Counted from the stretch's first letter, positions 1 through 9,161 are shown. The stretch: 64,000 nucleotides of DNA from Pseudomonas sp. B28(2017) (GCF_002113025.1 NZ_NEJH01000008.1:124001-188000), one strand, 5' to 3'. Made by a program: numbers and translations. The notes: generated from the letters alone by a model not told the origin.

Positions 1-1209
1 AATATTCAGCGCGCCGCCGTCATCGGCGCGGGCACCATGGGTCGTGGCATTGTCATGTGCCTGGCCAACGCTGGAGTGGCTGTGCAGTGGGTCGACAACA
101 ACCCGCAAATGCTGGAGCAAGCGCTGGCCACCGTGGCGGACACCTATGCCCACAACGTGCGCCAGGGTCGGATTGATCAGGGCGAAGCCGATGCCCGTAT
201 CGCGCGCATTACGGCGGCAGATGATTATGTGGCCATCCGCGATGTCGACCTGGTCATTGAAGCGGTGTACGAAAACCTTGAGCTCAAGCGGAAAATTTTC
301 CGCGAGCTCGATGGCCTGCTCAAACCTGAAGCGATCCTGGCGAGCAATACTTCGGCGTTGGACATCGACGCTATCGCGGCGGCGACACGCCGGCCGCAGC
401 AAGTGCTGGGCCTGCATTTCTTCAGCCCGGCGCACATCATGAAGCTGCTGGAAATCGTCCGCGGCGCACGGACGGCGCCAGCAGTGCTCGACGCGGCACT
501 GACGCTCGGCCAGCGCATGGGCAAGGTCAGTGTGGTAGCGGGCAATTGCGACGGTTTCATCGGCAACCGCATGCTCAATACCTATGTGCTCGAAGCGCGC
601 AAAATGCTGCTGGAGGGCGCTTATCCCTATCAGGTGGATGCAGCGCTGCAAGGGTTCGGTTTTGCCATGGGGCCGTTCCGCATGTTCGACGTGGTCGGCG
701 TCGACCTGCAGTGGCGCGCCCGGCAACTATCCGGTGTCGGGCAGGACGCACCAGAGGTTCAGGTGGATAACCGACTGTGTGAGATGGGGCACTTTGGTCA
801 GAAGAGTGGTAATGGCTATTACCACTATGAGCCGGGCAGTCGCCAGGCCGAACATGATCCACAAGTGGATGCTCTGGTGCTGGAAGTCAGCGAAAGGTTG
901 GGGTTCCACCGTCGCGTGATCGGCCCGGAGGAAATTCTCGAGCGCTGCTTGCTGGCACTGGTCAATGAAGGCGCGAAGATCCTGCAGGAGGGCATTGCCG
1001 GGTCAGCCCATGACATTGATCTGGTTTACCTCAATGGTTACGGTTTCCCGGCGGACAAGGGTGGCCCGATGGCCTGGGCCGACCAGCAAGGGTTGGCGGA
1101 TATTCATCGGCGCTTGATGGACCTTGAGACGCTTCAGGGCGATCACTGGCAACCGGCGCGGTTGATCGGGGTGTTGGCGGCGGCCGGCAAGGGCTTCGCT
1201 GACAAGTGA
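1..1209 (+). CDS. 3-hydroxyacyl-CoA dehydrogenase, C-terminal part (5' end outside window)
   Basis: This is the NAD-dependent 3-hydroxyacyl-CoA dehydrogenase step of beta-oxidation (cytoplasmic). The reading frame is open from base 1, so the start lies upstream; 402 residues are visible. The first codons give AAVIGAGTMGRGI, the Rossmann GxGxxG of the 3HCDH N-domain. LGLHFFSPAHIMKLLEIVRG carries the catalytic His of the family. The end (DIDLVYLNGYGFPADKGGPM) is the second 3HCDH C-terminal domain typical of FadB/FadJ-like multifunctional enzymes. A GxGxxG motif at the very start of the visible frame fits an upstream enoyl-CoA hydratase domain, but that part is not visible. The PAO1 counterpart is probably PA5188 (from memory). 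Confidence 0.9.
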   Translation, partial: NIQRAAVIGAGTMGRGIVMCLANAGVAVQWVDNNPQMLEQALATVADTYAHNVRQGRIDQGEADARIARITAADDYVAIRDVDLVIEAVYENLELKRKIFRELDGLLKPEAILASNTSALDIDAIAAATRRPQQVLGLHFFSPAHIMKLLEIVRGARTAPAVLDAALTLGQRMGKVSVVAGNCDGFIGNRMLNTYVLEARKMLLEGAYPYQVDAALQGFGFAMGPFRMFDVVGVDLQWRARQLSGVGQDAPEVQVDNRLCEMGHFGQKSGNGYYHYEPGSRQAEHDPQVDALVLEVSERLGFHRRVIGPEEILERCLLALVNEGAKILQEGIAGSAHDIDLVYLNGYGFPADKGGPMAWADQQGLADIHRRLMDLETLQGDHWQPARLIGVLAAAGKGFADK

Positions 1210-1235
1210 TTGAAGTGGCGCCTGTGAGGGCGCTT

Positions 1236-1326
1236 TCGCGAGCAGGCTCGCTCCCACAGACGATATGCGGTGAAGACAGTCTGTGTGTCCGATTGAGATC
1301 CAGTGTGGGAGCGAGCCTGCTCGCGA
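1236..1326. repeat. Paired REP-like inverted repeat
   Basis: Two copies of the Pseudomonas REP-like core face each other: tcgcgagcaggctcgctccc from 1236 and its reverse complement ending at 1326. The spacer is about 43 bp. It sits in the gap after the dehydrogenase. The same core recurs near 9.1, 16.6, 56.4 and 60.8 kb. Confidence 0.85.
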
Positions 1327-1382
1327 TGAATACAACGCGGTTTACCCCTTAGACTGGCGAACCCAATCAGGAATCAACGCTA

Positions 1383-1805
1383 ATGCCCCAACGCACCGAC
1401 TACCCGCACTTCCAGTCCATCACCACCCGCTGGCACGACAATGACGCCTACGGTCACGTCAACAACGTCACCTACTACAGCTTCTTCGATACGGCGGTGA
1501 ACACTTACCTGATCGAAGTCGGTGGCCTGAACATCCATGGCGGCGAGGTGGTGGGGTTCGTGGTGAGCTCGGCCTGTGATTACTTTGCTTCCATTGCCTT
1601 CCCGGACCGTATCGAGATCGGTCTGCGGGTGGGCAAGTTGGGTAACAGTTCGGTGCAATACGAACTGGCGGTGTTCAAGCAAGGGGAAGATGACGCCTGT
1701 GCGGCGGGACGCTTCGTGCATGTGTTTGTCGATCGTGCGTCGAATCAACCCGTAGCGATTCCTTCAGGATTGCGTGGGGCGCTGGAGCGTCTGGTGGTTC
1801 AGTAA
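1383..1805 (+). CDS. Acyl-CoA thioesterase, 4-hydroxybenzoyl-CoA thioesterase (hotdog) family
   Basis: This 140-residue single hotdog-fold protein belongs to the YbgC/4-HBT family, which hydrolyses acyl-CoA thioesters in the cytoplasm. The segment TTRWHDNDAYGHVNNVTYYS (about residues 16-35) is the family signature, with the Asp-x-x-(G/H)-HVNN active-site loop. Length matches the family. It follows the beta-oxidation dehydrogenase on the same strand across a 173-bp gap holding a REP pair, so the two are probably separate transcripts but may act on related substrates. The natural substrate cannot be read from sequence. Confidence 0.88.
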   Translation: MPQRTDYPHFQSITTRWHDNDAYGHVNNVTYYSFFDTAVNTYLIEVGGLNIHGGEVVGFVVSSACDYFASIAFPDRIEIGLRVGKLGNSSVQYELAVFKQGEDDACAAGRFVHVFVDRASNQPVAIPSGLRGALERLVVQ

Positions 1806-1810
1806 GGCAA

Positions 1811-1841
1811 AAAAATCGCAGCCATTGGGCTGCGAATTTTG
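1811..1841. terminator. Bidirectional terminator between thioesterase and glycine-zipper gene
   Basis: Stem TCGCAGCC / GGCTGCGA with an A-tract before and T-tract after. It lies between two convergent genes and can serve both. Confidence 0.8.
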
Positions 1842-1870
1842 ATGTACTCACCGGCGAGGCGCTCGAGGCC

Positions 1871-2362
1871 TTAATCGCGGTAATACCTGTGGTGGTGCTT
1901 GCGATGGCCATAGGCATGGCCGCGGCCCGGATGGCCACGCCAGTAACGACGATCATCATCGTCGTCGTCGCGATAGTAACGACGATGGCCGCTTTCATCA
2001 TCGTACTCTTTGCCCATGTGGTTACCCAGTGCGCCACCGACGCCGCCGCCTGCTGCTGCGCCGATCAGGCTGCCGGTGGTGCCGCCCATGCTGCGGCCGA
2101 CCACGTTACCGCCTGCAGCACCCAACGCACCGCCAATGGCTGCTTCGCCACGGCTGTGTTTGTTTGCGCCGACGGCGCTACCACCCGCGCCACCCAGGGC
2201 CGCGCCGATGGTGGAACCTGTACTGCCGCCCAACGACTGGCCGACGACCGAGCCTAGAACCCCGCCCAATGCGCCGCCTACACCGGCTTCGGTGGTGCCG
2301 CCAGCAGACGCGATACCGCTGACCAGGCCAAGGGACAACAAGAGAATCGAGGAGAACTTCAT
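1871..2362 (-). CDS. Exported glycine-zipper protein with Asp/His-rich tail
   Basis: 163 residues. The start at 2362 (MKFSSILLLSLGLVSGIASA) gives a clear signal peptide with cleavage after ASA. The frame stays open upstream to 2605, but that part is not signal-like. The body is repeats of GAALGGAGGSAVG type, a glycine-zipper (YMGG / Rick_17kDa-like) segment that in this class inserts in or lies against the outer membrane. The last 45 residues are highly charged: a run of six Asp, then HRKHHHRYYRD. That tail could bind metal ions or anionic polymer, which is inference. The function is unknown. Codon use looks native. Confidence 0.85.
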   Translation of the reverse strand: MKFSSILLLSLGLVSGIASAGGTTEAGVGGALGGVLGSVVGQSLGGSTGSTIGAALGGAGGSAVGANKHSRGEAAIGGALGAAGGNVVGRSMGGTTGSLIGAAAGGGVGGALGNHMGKEYDDESGHRRYYRDDDDDDRRYWRGHPGRGHAYGHRKHHHRYYRD

Positions 2363-2517
2363 GGAGGAACCTCTAGGGGATGACGGCGCGATCCTGAGGC
2401 TCTGGAATGGGCGTGACAATCGAAATCCGACGAATAACACGACCGGTATACAATATTGCAAGTTACTGTTTTTTGGGCGGAACTTAACGTTTTTTTGCGG
2501 GTCTTTTACTACTTCGC

Positions 2518-2551
2518 AAAGGCCGTTTTCATGAGGAAACGGCCTTTTTTG
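2518..2551. terminator. Rho-independent terminator
   Basis: AAAGGCCGTTTTC, loop ATGA, GGAAACGGCCTTTTTT. It is A-rich on one side and T-rich on the other, so it works on both strands. It most likely ends the leftward ydeP-like gene that stops at 2662. The remaining 2363-2661 interval holds no gene I can support. Confidence 0.85.
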
Positions 2552-2661
2552 TGGGTGAAAGGAAAGTGCAGGGTCTGGAGTTTTCGGTGATTGGTCTGGC
2601 ACCATCGCGAGCTTGCTCCGGGCGGCGTTCCGACGATGAGGCCAGTCCAGACGCTGAGCGT

Positions 2662-5010
2662 TTACGCGGACCTGGCCATGATCAATCCGGTCTCGCTCGC
2701 CGCTTCCAGCCGGATCGCCACGAACTTCGATGTTGGCGTATGGCTGCCATCGCCGGTGCTTTCCAGCGGCACCAACGGGTTCACTTCCGGATAGTAGGCC
2801 GCCGCTTGCCCGGCCGGGATATCAAACGCCAGCAGCGTGAAGCCTTTTACCCGACGTTCAACGCCATCGTCCCAGAGCGAGACGATGTCTGCCTTCTGCC
2901 CCGGCTTGAAGCCCAGGCGGATGATGTCGGCTTCGTTGACGAAGAGCACATCGCGCTGACCTTTGACCCCACGATAACGATCGTTGAGACCATAGATGGT
3001 GGTGTTGTACTGATCGTGGGAGCGCATCGATTGCATGATCAGATCCGGCAGCACACCGGTGGCGCGGGTGCGTTCGTGCACCAGATCTTTGGGCAGCACG
3101 TTCGGACGGAAATTGGCCCGGCCCGAGGCGGTGTTCCACTTGCGTGCACCAGCGCTGTTGCCCAGGTAGAAGCCGCCTGGATTCCTGACCTTCTCATTGA
3201 AGTCCTTGAAGCCTGGAATGGTCTCGGCGATCAGGTCGCGGATACGGCTGTAGTCTGCCACCAGCCAGTTCCAGTCCACCGGGTGGTTGCCCAGGGTCGC
3301 GGCAGCGATGCCGGCCAGGATCGCCGGTTCCGAGCGCATCTGGTTCGACAGTGGCTGCAACTGACCATTGGAGGCATGGACCATGCTGAATGAATCTTCG
3401 ACGGTCACCGCTTGCGGGCCTTCGGTCTGGATATCGATGTCGGTGCGGCCCAGGCACGGCAGGATCAGCGCGTCCTTGCCATGGGTCAGATGGCTGCGAT
3501 TGAGCTTGGTGCTGATCTGCACGGTCAGGTCGCAGTTTTGCAGGGCCTGGAACGTGCGCGAGCTGTCCGGTGTTGCCTGGGCGAAATTGCCGCCCAGACC
3601 GATGAAAACTCTCGCCCGGCCTTCAGCCATCGCATGAATCGCCTCGACCACGTTGTGGCCGTTGTGACGTGGCACCTTGAACTGAAAGCGACGCTCCAGG
3701 GCATCGAGGAACGCCACCGGCGGCCGTTCGTTGATGCCCATGGTCCGGTCGCCCTGCACGTTGCTGTGGCCGCGTACCGGACACAGACCGGCTCCCGGCC
3801 GGCCAATGTTGCCGCGCAGCATCATCAGGTTGGCGATTTCCTGGATGGTCGCCACCGAATGGCGATGCTGGGTGATGCCCATGGCCCAGCACATGATGAC
3901 GTTCTTGCCCTTGGCATACATGCGCGCCGCTTGTTCGATCTCTACTAGCGTCAGGCCCGACTGCTCGACGATCTGCTCCCACGGTGTTTCGTCGATGGTC
4001 GTCAGGTACTCCAGCACATTGGTGCTGTGTTCATTGAGGAAGTCGTGGTCGAACACCGCCGGGGCGCCGCTGCGCTGTGCATCGCGCTCCCACAGCAGGA
4101 GGAATTTCGCCATGCCGCGCATGATCGCCATGTCGCCGCCCAAGGCCGGACGGAAGAACGCGGTGTTGGTTGGCTTGTCGCCGTTGGTGAGCATTTCGAT
4201 CGCGTGCTGCGGGTGCTGGAAACGTTCCAGGCCACGTTCCTTGAGCGGGTTGATGCACACCACCTGAGCACCGCGCTTCACCGCTTCGCGCAGTGGTTCG
4301 AGCATCCGCGGGTGGTTGGTGCCGGGGTTCTGGCCCCAGACGAAAATCGCATCGGCGTGCTCGAAGTCGTCGAAGGTCACGGTGCCTTTGCCGACTCCGA
4401 CGCTTTGCGACAACGCGACACCGCTGGCCTCGTGACACATGTTCGAGCAGTCAGGGAAGTTGTTGGTGCCATAGGCGCGCACGAACAGTTGATAGAGATA
4501 GGCTGCTTCGTTGCTGGCGCGGCCTGAGGTGTAGAACTCGGCCTGATCCGGGCTGGATAAACCGTTCAGGTGTTTGGCGATCAGCGCGAAGGCGTCGTCC
4601 CAACTGATCGGCTTGTAGCGGTCGGTCTCGGCGTCGTAGCTCATCGGCTCGGTCAGGCGGCCCTGATATTCGAGCCAGTAGTCGCTTTGCTCCAGCAGCG
4701 AAGTGACGCTGTGTCTGGCGAAGAATCTGGCGTCAACCCGGCGCTTGGTCGCTTCCCAGTTCACCGCCTTGGCGCCGTTCTCGCAGAACATCACCATGCC
4801 CTTTTCCGGAGAATCGCCCCAGGCGCAACCCGGACAGTCGAAGCCACCGTTCTGGTTGGTCTTGAGCATTATGCGGAGGTTTTTCAGCGCGTTGTCACTA
4901 GTCAACCAGGCCTGGGCGACGCTGATCAGTGCGCCCCAGCCACCGGCCGGGCCTTTGTAGGGTTTGTAGCGAGGGACAGGTGTCTGGTCGGCTTGACGGT
5001 GTTGACTCAC
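2662..5010 (-). CDS. FdhF/YdeP-family molybdopterin oxidoreductase (formate dehydrogenase alpha-like)
   Basis: 782 residues with a GTG start at 5010, preceded by GGAGA at good spacing. The GTGA overlaps the fdhD stop by 4 bp. The open frame to 5481 is an artefact of high GC. It belongs to the bis-MGD molybdopterin superfamily (YdeP is 759 aa in E. coli). Visible marks are the N-terminal FDCPGCAWGD, FYTSGRASNEAAYLYQLF, FVWGQNPGTNHPRM and the C-terminal molybdopterin dinucleotide-binding part (MRSHDQYNTTIYGLNDRYRG). No electron-transfer subunit or membrane subunit is adjacent, so the electron acceptor is unknown. YdeP in E. coli is linked to acid resistance. Coupling to fdhD argues for true molybdenum-cofactor maturation. 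Confidence 0.88.
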   Translation of the reverse strand: MSQHRQADQTPVPRYKPYKGPAGGWGALISVAQAWLTSDNALKNLRIMLKTNQNGGFDCPGCAWGDSPEKGMVMFCENGAKAVNWEATKRRVDARFFARHSVTSLLEQSDYWLEYQGRLTEPMSYDAETDRYKPISWDDAFALIAKHLNGLSSPDQAEFYTSGRASNEAAYLYQLFVRAYGTNNFPDCSNMCHEASGVALSQSVGVGKGTVTFDDFEHADAIFVWGQNPGTNHPRMLEPLREAVKRGAQVVCINPLKERGLERFQHPQHAIEMLTNGDKPTNTAFFRPALGGDMAIMRGMAKFLLLWERDAQRSGAPAVFDHDFLNEHSTNVLEYLTTIDETPWEQIVEQSGLTLVEIEQAARMYAKGKNVIMCWAMGITQHRHSVATIQEIANLMMLRGNIGRPGAGLCPVRGHSNVQGDRTMGINERPPVAFLDALERRFQFKVPRHNGHNVVEAIHAMAEGRARVFIGLGGNFAQATPDSSRTFQALQNCDLTVQISTKLNRSHLTHGKDALILPCLGRTDIDIQTEGPQAVTVEDSFSMVHASNGQLQPLSNQMRSEPAILAGIAAATLGNHPVDWNWLVADYSRIRDLIAETIPGFKDFNEKVRNPGGFYLGNSAGARKWNTASGRANFRPNVLPKDLVHERTRATGVLPDLIMQSMRSHDQYNTTIYGLNDRYRGVKGQRDVLFVNEADIIRLGFKPGQKADIVSLWDDGVERRVKGFTLLAFDIPAGQAAAYYPEVNPLVPLESTGDGSHTPTSKFVAIRLEAASETGLIMARSA

Positions 5011-5846
5011 GCTTGATTCTCCGACGTTGGGCTGTACACCCGCGGTGCATTCTTCTGTGGCAAATGGATGAGGTTGAGGTTGTGGCGGCGGGCCCATTGC
5101 ACGGCAAGGCCGGTGGGCGACGACAGGCTGACCAGGGTCTGGATGCCGGCACGCAAGACCTTCTGGATCAATTCGAGGCTGCATCGACTGGTGACAATCA
5201 CCAGCCCGCCAGCGGTCGGGATTTTTTGCCGGATCAGCCCGCCGATCAGTTTGTCGAGGGCGTTGTGCCGGCCGATGTCTTCGCGCCCCAGCAGCAACTC
5301 GCCTTGACCGTTCATGAACACAGCCGCGTGCACCGCACCGCAATGCTGGCCCAAGGGCTGGAAGGCGCCGATGCGCTGGCGCAGGCCATCGAGCCATTCG
5401 GCCGGCGGCAGCGGGGCGCCGGGCAATACCTGTAGGTCTGGCAATGCCTGCTCGACCGCTTCCACGCCGCATAGCCCGCAACCACTGGTGCCGGCCAGTT
5501 GCCGACGCTGTTGCTTGAGGTTCCAGAAGGCGCGGTTGGCGATGGTCACTTGCGCGTATTGCGCTGACCCTGAGCCGCTGAGTTGCAGGTCATAAATATC
5601 AGTGGCGTCGATGATGATGCCGCTGCCCAGGCTGAAACCGACGATGAAGTCTTCGAGGTCCGTTGGCGTCACCAGCATGACTGCCTGGCTGATGCCGTTG
5701 TAGGCAATCGCCAACGCGACTTCCTCGGCCAGCGCGGCGCTGTCCGATTCCGAGTATTCAAGGTTGCTGTAGCTGTACGTCTGGCTTGCGGCGGGCGCGG
5801 GCGTTTCGAGGGCAGGCGCCGCGCAGGCTGGGCGCTTGGCGTTCAT
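5007..5846 (-). CDS. fdhD: Formate dehydrogenase accessory sulfurtransferase FdhD
   Basis: 279 residues. FdhD carries sulfur from IscS to the molybdenum cofactor before insertion into formate-dehydrogenase-type enzymes (cytoplasm). The conserved CGLCG lies at residues 123-127 (Cys123, Cys126), the CxxC used for sulfur transfer. The C-terminal half shows GREDIGRHNALDKLIG and SRCSLELIQKVLRAGIQ, both family signatures. Its stop overlaps the GTG of the oxidoreductase by 4 bp, so the two are translationally coupled. The N-terminal 20 residues are Ala/Pro-rich and not conserved. Confidence 0.93.
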   Translation of the reverse strand: MNAKRPACAAPALETPAPAASQTYSYSNLEYSESDSAALAEEVALAIAYNGISQAVMLVTPTDLEDFIVGFSLGSGIIIDATDIYDLQLSGSGSAQYAQVTIANRAFWNLKQQRRQLAGTSGCGLCGVEAVEQALPDLQVLPGAPLPPAEWLDGLRQRIGAFQPLGQHCGAVHAAVFMNGQGELLLGREDIGRHNALDKLIGGLIRQKIPTAGGLVIVTSRCSLELIQKVLRAGIQTLVSLSSPTGLAVQWARRHNLNLIHLPQKNAPRVYSPTSENQA

Positions 5847-5938
5847 GGCATCACCGATGGATTGATCAGCTTTAAGACTAGGCGCGGCAACTTGTCGCGT
5901 CTAATCGCTATTACTGATCTGCCGATAGATACCGTCGA

Positions 5939-6826
5939 TCATGAGTTCGTCTGCGATTGCCGATAGATCGCGAAACAGGCCTCCGCCAGGGCCGAGCGTG
6001 GCGCGCTTCGACGCATGATCAGCCCCAGGCGACCAAGGGTCTGGGCGTTCTCGATCGGTTGCAGGCGCAGGTGTTCGGTCAGCCCTTCGAGGCCACCGTC
6101 CAATGGCATCACGGCACAACACAGGCCGCCGTGCACAGCTTGCAGCAGTTGATGAACAGCGTCGGTCTGTAGCAACGGTTGCGGGGTGAGGCCGCGGCTG
6201 TGGAAGTTATGATCGATGGATTGGCGAAAGTGCATGCCGCTGGTGAGCATGCCCAGTGGCAGTTCGATCAATGATTCCCAGCTCAGTGGCGCCTCGCCAA
6301 AGGTGAAGAAGCGTTGGTCGTAGAGCAGCCCCATGCGGGTTTCGCTGAAGGCCAGGGAGTCGAAATGTTCGGCGTCGAGGCGTTCCAGATAGGAAACACC
6401 GAGGTCAAGGCGATTGTTCGCCAGTTGTTCGAGGATCTGCTCGGAACTCAGGGCCGAGAGTTCGAAACGCAGGTTCGGATGCTCCCCGTGCAGGCGTTGC
6501 AGCAGCGGCAGCGGATCGAAGCTCGACAGCGGCACCATGCCCAGGCGCAAGGTGCCGATCAGGTTGCCACGACAGGCGGCCGCTTCGGCGTACAAACCGT
6601 CATAGGCTGCCAGTACCGTGCGCGCCCAGGCCAGTACCCGCTCGCCCGGCGCGGTGAAGCCTTCGAAGCGCTGGCCGCGATTGACCAGCGGCAGATCGAG
6701 TTCTTCTTCGAGGCTGCGCAGGCGCATGGACAGGGTCGGCTGGGTGATGTGGCAGCGTGCGGCGGCCTGGCCGAAATGGCGGGTTTCGTCGAGCGCGATG
6801 AGGAATTTCAGCTGCTTGATGTCCAT
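5939..6826 (-). CDS. LysR-family transcriptional regulator (next to fdhD)
   Basis: 295 residues, starting at MDIKQLKFLIALDETRHFGQ (6826) with GGAGCGAAG upstream. The frame extends to 6916 without support. The winged helix-turn-helix sits at about residues 1-60 (FGQAAARCHITQPTLSMRLR). The remainder is a LysR substrate-binding domain with PLLQRLHGEHPNLRFEL. It lies 92 bp upstream of fdhD on the same strand, so it could be co-transcribed with fdhD-ydeP or control it. The inducer is unknown. Confidence 0.9.
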   Translation of the reverse strand: MDIKQLKFLIALDETRHFGQAAARCHITQPTLSMRLRSLEEELDLPLVNRGQRFEGFTAPGERVLAWARTVLAAYDGLYAEAAACRGNLIGTLRLGMVPLSSFDPLPLLQRLHGEHPNLRFELSALSSEQILEQLANNRLDLGVSYLERLDAEHFDSLAFSETRMGLLYDQRFFTFGEAPLSWESLIELPLGMLTSGMHFRQSIDHNFHSRGLTPQPLLQTDAVHQLLQAVHGGLCCAVMPLDGGLEGLTEHLRLQPIENAQTLGRLGLIMRRSAPRSALAEACFAIYRQSQTNS

Positions 6827-6922
6827 CTTCGCTCCTGGGCGCGGGAAGGGGCCGATTCTATCGCAAGCGGGGTCATTGGTCGGGTTGGATTCGCAAGTGA
6901 TGGCCTTCGCGGGCAACTCGGT

Positions 6923-7585
6923 CTAAAGACCTGCAATCAAGTCCCGATAGTCCCCAACCGCTGCAAACTCCGCCGTATCCTTCGGCCCTTTGCGGCTGTC
7001 TGGTTCGCGCACGGCCAGCAGATGCGCCACGCCAAAGTCCCGTGCGCTGCGCAGGATCGGCAAGGTGTCGTCGATGAACAGGCTGCGCGCCGGATCGAAA
7101 CTGATGTCGGCTTGCAGCGCATCCCAGAACTGTGGGTTTTCCTTGGGGAAGCCGTAGTCATGGGAACTGATCAAGCGTTCGAAGTAGGGCGCCAGTTCGA
7201 CTTTTTCCAGCTTCAACGACAATGCATCCCGATGGGCATTGGTGATCAGCACCACGCGCTTGCCGGCCTGTTTGATCGCCGCCAGAAAGGTGTCGGCGTC
7301 CGGGCGCAGGGCGATCAGGTGTGCGGTTTCCAGCTTCAGGTTGCGTACCGACAGCTTCAGTTCGGCGCTCCAGAAGTCCAGGCAGTACCACTGCAACTGG
7401 CCGGCATTGCGCTCGAACAACGGCTGTAATTCCATCTCGGCCATGGCCCGGCTGACCCCGTGCAGTTCGGCGTAACGCTGGGGCAGGTGCTCCATCCAGA
7501 AATGATTGTCGAAATGCAGATCCAGCAGCGTGCCGTCCATGTCCAGCAGAACGGTATCGATGTCGGACCAGGGTAATGAAGGCAT
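6923..7585 (-). CDS. yrfG: GMP/IMP nucleotidase, HAD superfamily
   Basis: 220 residues. HAD motif I is DMDGT at 15-19 with nucleophile Asp15 and acid/base Asp17. Motif II is VLITNAHRDALS, and motif III/IV is FPKENPQFWDAL with LFIDDTLPILRSARDFG. Family members such as E. coli YrfG dephosphorylate GMP and IMP in the cytoplasm. It is divergent from nudE (88 bp between starts), which also handles nucleotides. In enterobacteria yrfG and nudE are neighbours too, which supports the symbol. Confidence 0.9.
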   Translation of the reverse strand: MPSLPWSDIDTVLLDMDGTLLDLHFDNHFWMEHLPQRYAELHGVSRAMAEMELQPLFERNAGQLQWYCLDFWSAELKLSVRNLKLETAHLIALRPDADTFLAAIKQAGKRVVLITNAHRDALSLKLEKVELAPYFERLISSHDYGFPKENPQFWDALQADISFDPARSLFIDDTLPILRSARDFGVAHLLAVREPDSRKGPKDTAEFAAVGDYRDLIAGL

Positions 7586-7673
7586 GGCAACGTCTCGGGC
7601 AGTAGAAAGATTTCTGGCGTAAACAATCGGGAAAGCCGCGTTATAGTAGCGCGTTCACGCCAAGGAGCTTTGC

Positions 7674-8240
7674 ATGCGCCAGAAACCCACCATACTCGCC
7701 CGCGAAATTGTCGCCACCAGTCGATTGTTCTGCGTGGAGGAGCTGAAGTTGCGCTTTGCCAATGGCGTGGAGCGCACGTATGAGCGCCTGGTCGGCAAAG
7801 GGGCAGGGTACGGCGCGGTAATGATCGTGGCGATGCTCGATGCCGAGCATGCAGTGCTGGTCGAGGAGTATTGCGGCGGCACGGATGAATATGAAATGTC
7901 ATTGCCCAAGGGTTTGATCGAGCCGGGTGAAGACGTGTTGGCAGCAGCCGAGCGTGAGCTCAAGGAAGAGGCCGGGTTCGGCGCACGGCAACTGGAGCAC
8001 CTGACCGAGTTGTCGTTGTCCCCCGGTTACATGAGCCAGAAGATTCAGGTGGTGCTGGCTACCGACCTCTACGAAGAGCGCCTGGAAGGCGACGAACCCG
8101 AGCCGATGCGGGTGGACAAGGTCAATCTGCGTGAACTCTCGGCGCTGGCGCAAAACCCGCAATTTACCGAAGGCCGTGCCTTGGCGGCGCTGTACCTGGC
8201 CCGAGACCTGTTGACTCAGCGTGGAGCGTTCCAGCCATGA
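7674..8240 (+). CDS. nudE: ADP compounds hydrolase NudE
   Basis: 188 residues. The Nudix box is complete and matches GX5EX7REUXEEXGU at 80-102: Gly80, Glu86, Arg94, Glu95, Glu98, Glu99, Gly101. NudE hydrolyses ADP-ribose, Ap3A and NADH. The start at 7674 follows AAGGAGC at proper spacing. Its stop overlaps the cysQ start in an ATGA, so the two are coupled. Confidence 0.93.
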   Translation: MRQKPTILAREIVATSRLFCVEELKLRFANGVERTYERLVGKGAGYGAVMIVAMLDAEHAVLVEEYCGGTDEYEMSLPKGLIEPGEDVLAAAERELKEEAGFGARQLEHLTELSLSPGYMSQKIQVVLATDLYEERLEGDEPEPMRVDKVNLRELSALAQNPQFTEGRALAALYLARDLLTQRGAFQP

Positions 8241-9064
8241 ATTTTCCGCATCCGCTGATGGCGCCGGTCATCGAGCTGGCCTTGCAGGCTGGTGAGGCGA
8301 TCCTGCCGTTCTGGCGCACAGGCACGGCCGTTACGGCGAAGGCTGATGAGTCGCCGGTGACCGCTGCTGACCTGGCCGCGCACCATCTGATTCTGGCCGG
8401 GCTGACGGCGCTCGATCCGACCATCCCGGTGCTCTCCGAAGAGGACGCCAATATTCCCCAGGGCGTTCGTGCCGGCTGGCAGCGTTGGTGGCTGGTCGAT
8501 CCGCTGGATGGCACGAAGGAATTCATCAGCGGCAGCGAAGAGTTCACCGTCAACATCGCCCTGATCGAAAACGGTCGAGTGGTGTTCGGTGTGGTGTCGA
8601 TGCCGACCAATGGCCGTTTCTATGTCGGCGGCGCCGGCCTCGGTGCCTGGCGCGGCGATAATGGTGGCACGCCTGTGGCGATTCAGGTGCGTGACGCCTT
8701 AGCGCCAGGCGAGTCGTTCACCGTGGTGGCCAGCCGTCGCCATTCAAGCCCGGAACAGGAGCGTTTGCTGGCCGGGCTGAGCGCCAGCCTTGGCGAGCTG
8801 CAACTGACCAATATCGGCAGTTCGCTGAAGTTTTGCCTGCTGGCCGAAGGGGCGGCGGATTGTTATCCGCGCCTGGCACCGACTTCGCAGTGGGATACGG
8901 CGGCAGCGCAAGGCGTGCTGGAAGGCGCTGGCGGCGAGGTGCTGGAGTTGAACGGTGAGCCGTTCAGCTATCCGGCGCGGGAATCGTTGTTGAACCCATT
9001 CTTTCTGGCGTTGCCAGCCAAGGCTGCGTGGCGGGATAAACTGCTGGCGCTCGCTACCCTGTAG
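8237..9064 (+). CDS. cysQ: 3'(2'),5'-bisphosphate nucleotidase CysQ
   Basis: 275 residues of the inositol-monophosphatase fold. The metal-binding SEED lies at 67-70, DPLDGTKEF at 88-96, and the distal motif is SQWDTAAAQGVLEGAGG. CysQ converts PAP (adenosine 3',5'-bisphosphate) from sulfate assimilation to AMP. It overlaps nudE by 4 bp, which pairs two nucleotide-housekeeping enzymes in one transcript. Length is normal for the family. Confidence 0.93.
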   Translation: MNFPHPLMAPVIELALQAGEAILPFWRTGTAVTAKADESPVTAADLAAHHLILAGLTALDPTIPVLSEEDANIPQGVRAGWQRWWLVDPLDGTKEFISGSEEFTVNIALIENGRVVFGVVSMPTNGRFYVGGAGLGAWRGDNGGTPVAIQVRDALAPGESFTVVASRRHSSPEQERLLAGLSASLGELQLTNIGSSLKFCLLAEGAADCYPRLAPTSQWDTAAAQGVLEGAGGEVLELNGEPFSYPARESLLNPFFLALPAKAAWRDKLLALATL

Positions 9065-9161
9065 GAGCGAGCACGCTCGCGATGGTCGTCAACGATAACG
9101 CTGGCAACCTGGCACTCCGCGGTGCCTGGTCTTCCCTCGCGAGCGTGCTCGCTCCTACAGA
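9062..9161. repeat. Inverted repeat, REP-like, after cysQ
   Basis: gtaggagcgagcacgctcgcga from 9062 and its near-exact reverse complement ending at 9161, with a spacer of about 55 bp. It is a variant of the REP core (cacgctcg instead of aggctcg) and may also end transcription of nudE-cysQ. Confidence 0.8.
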
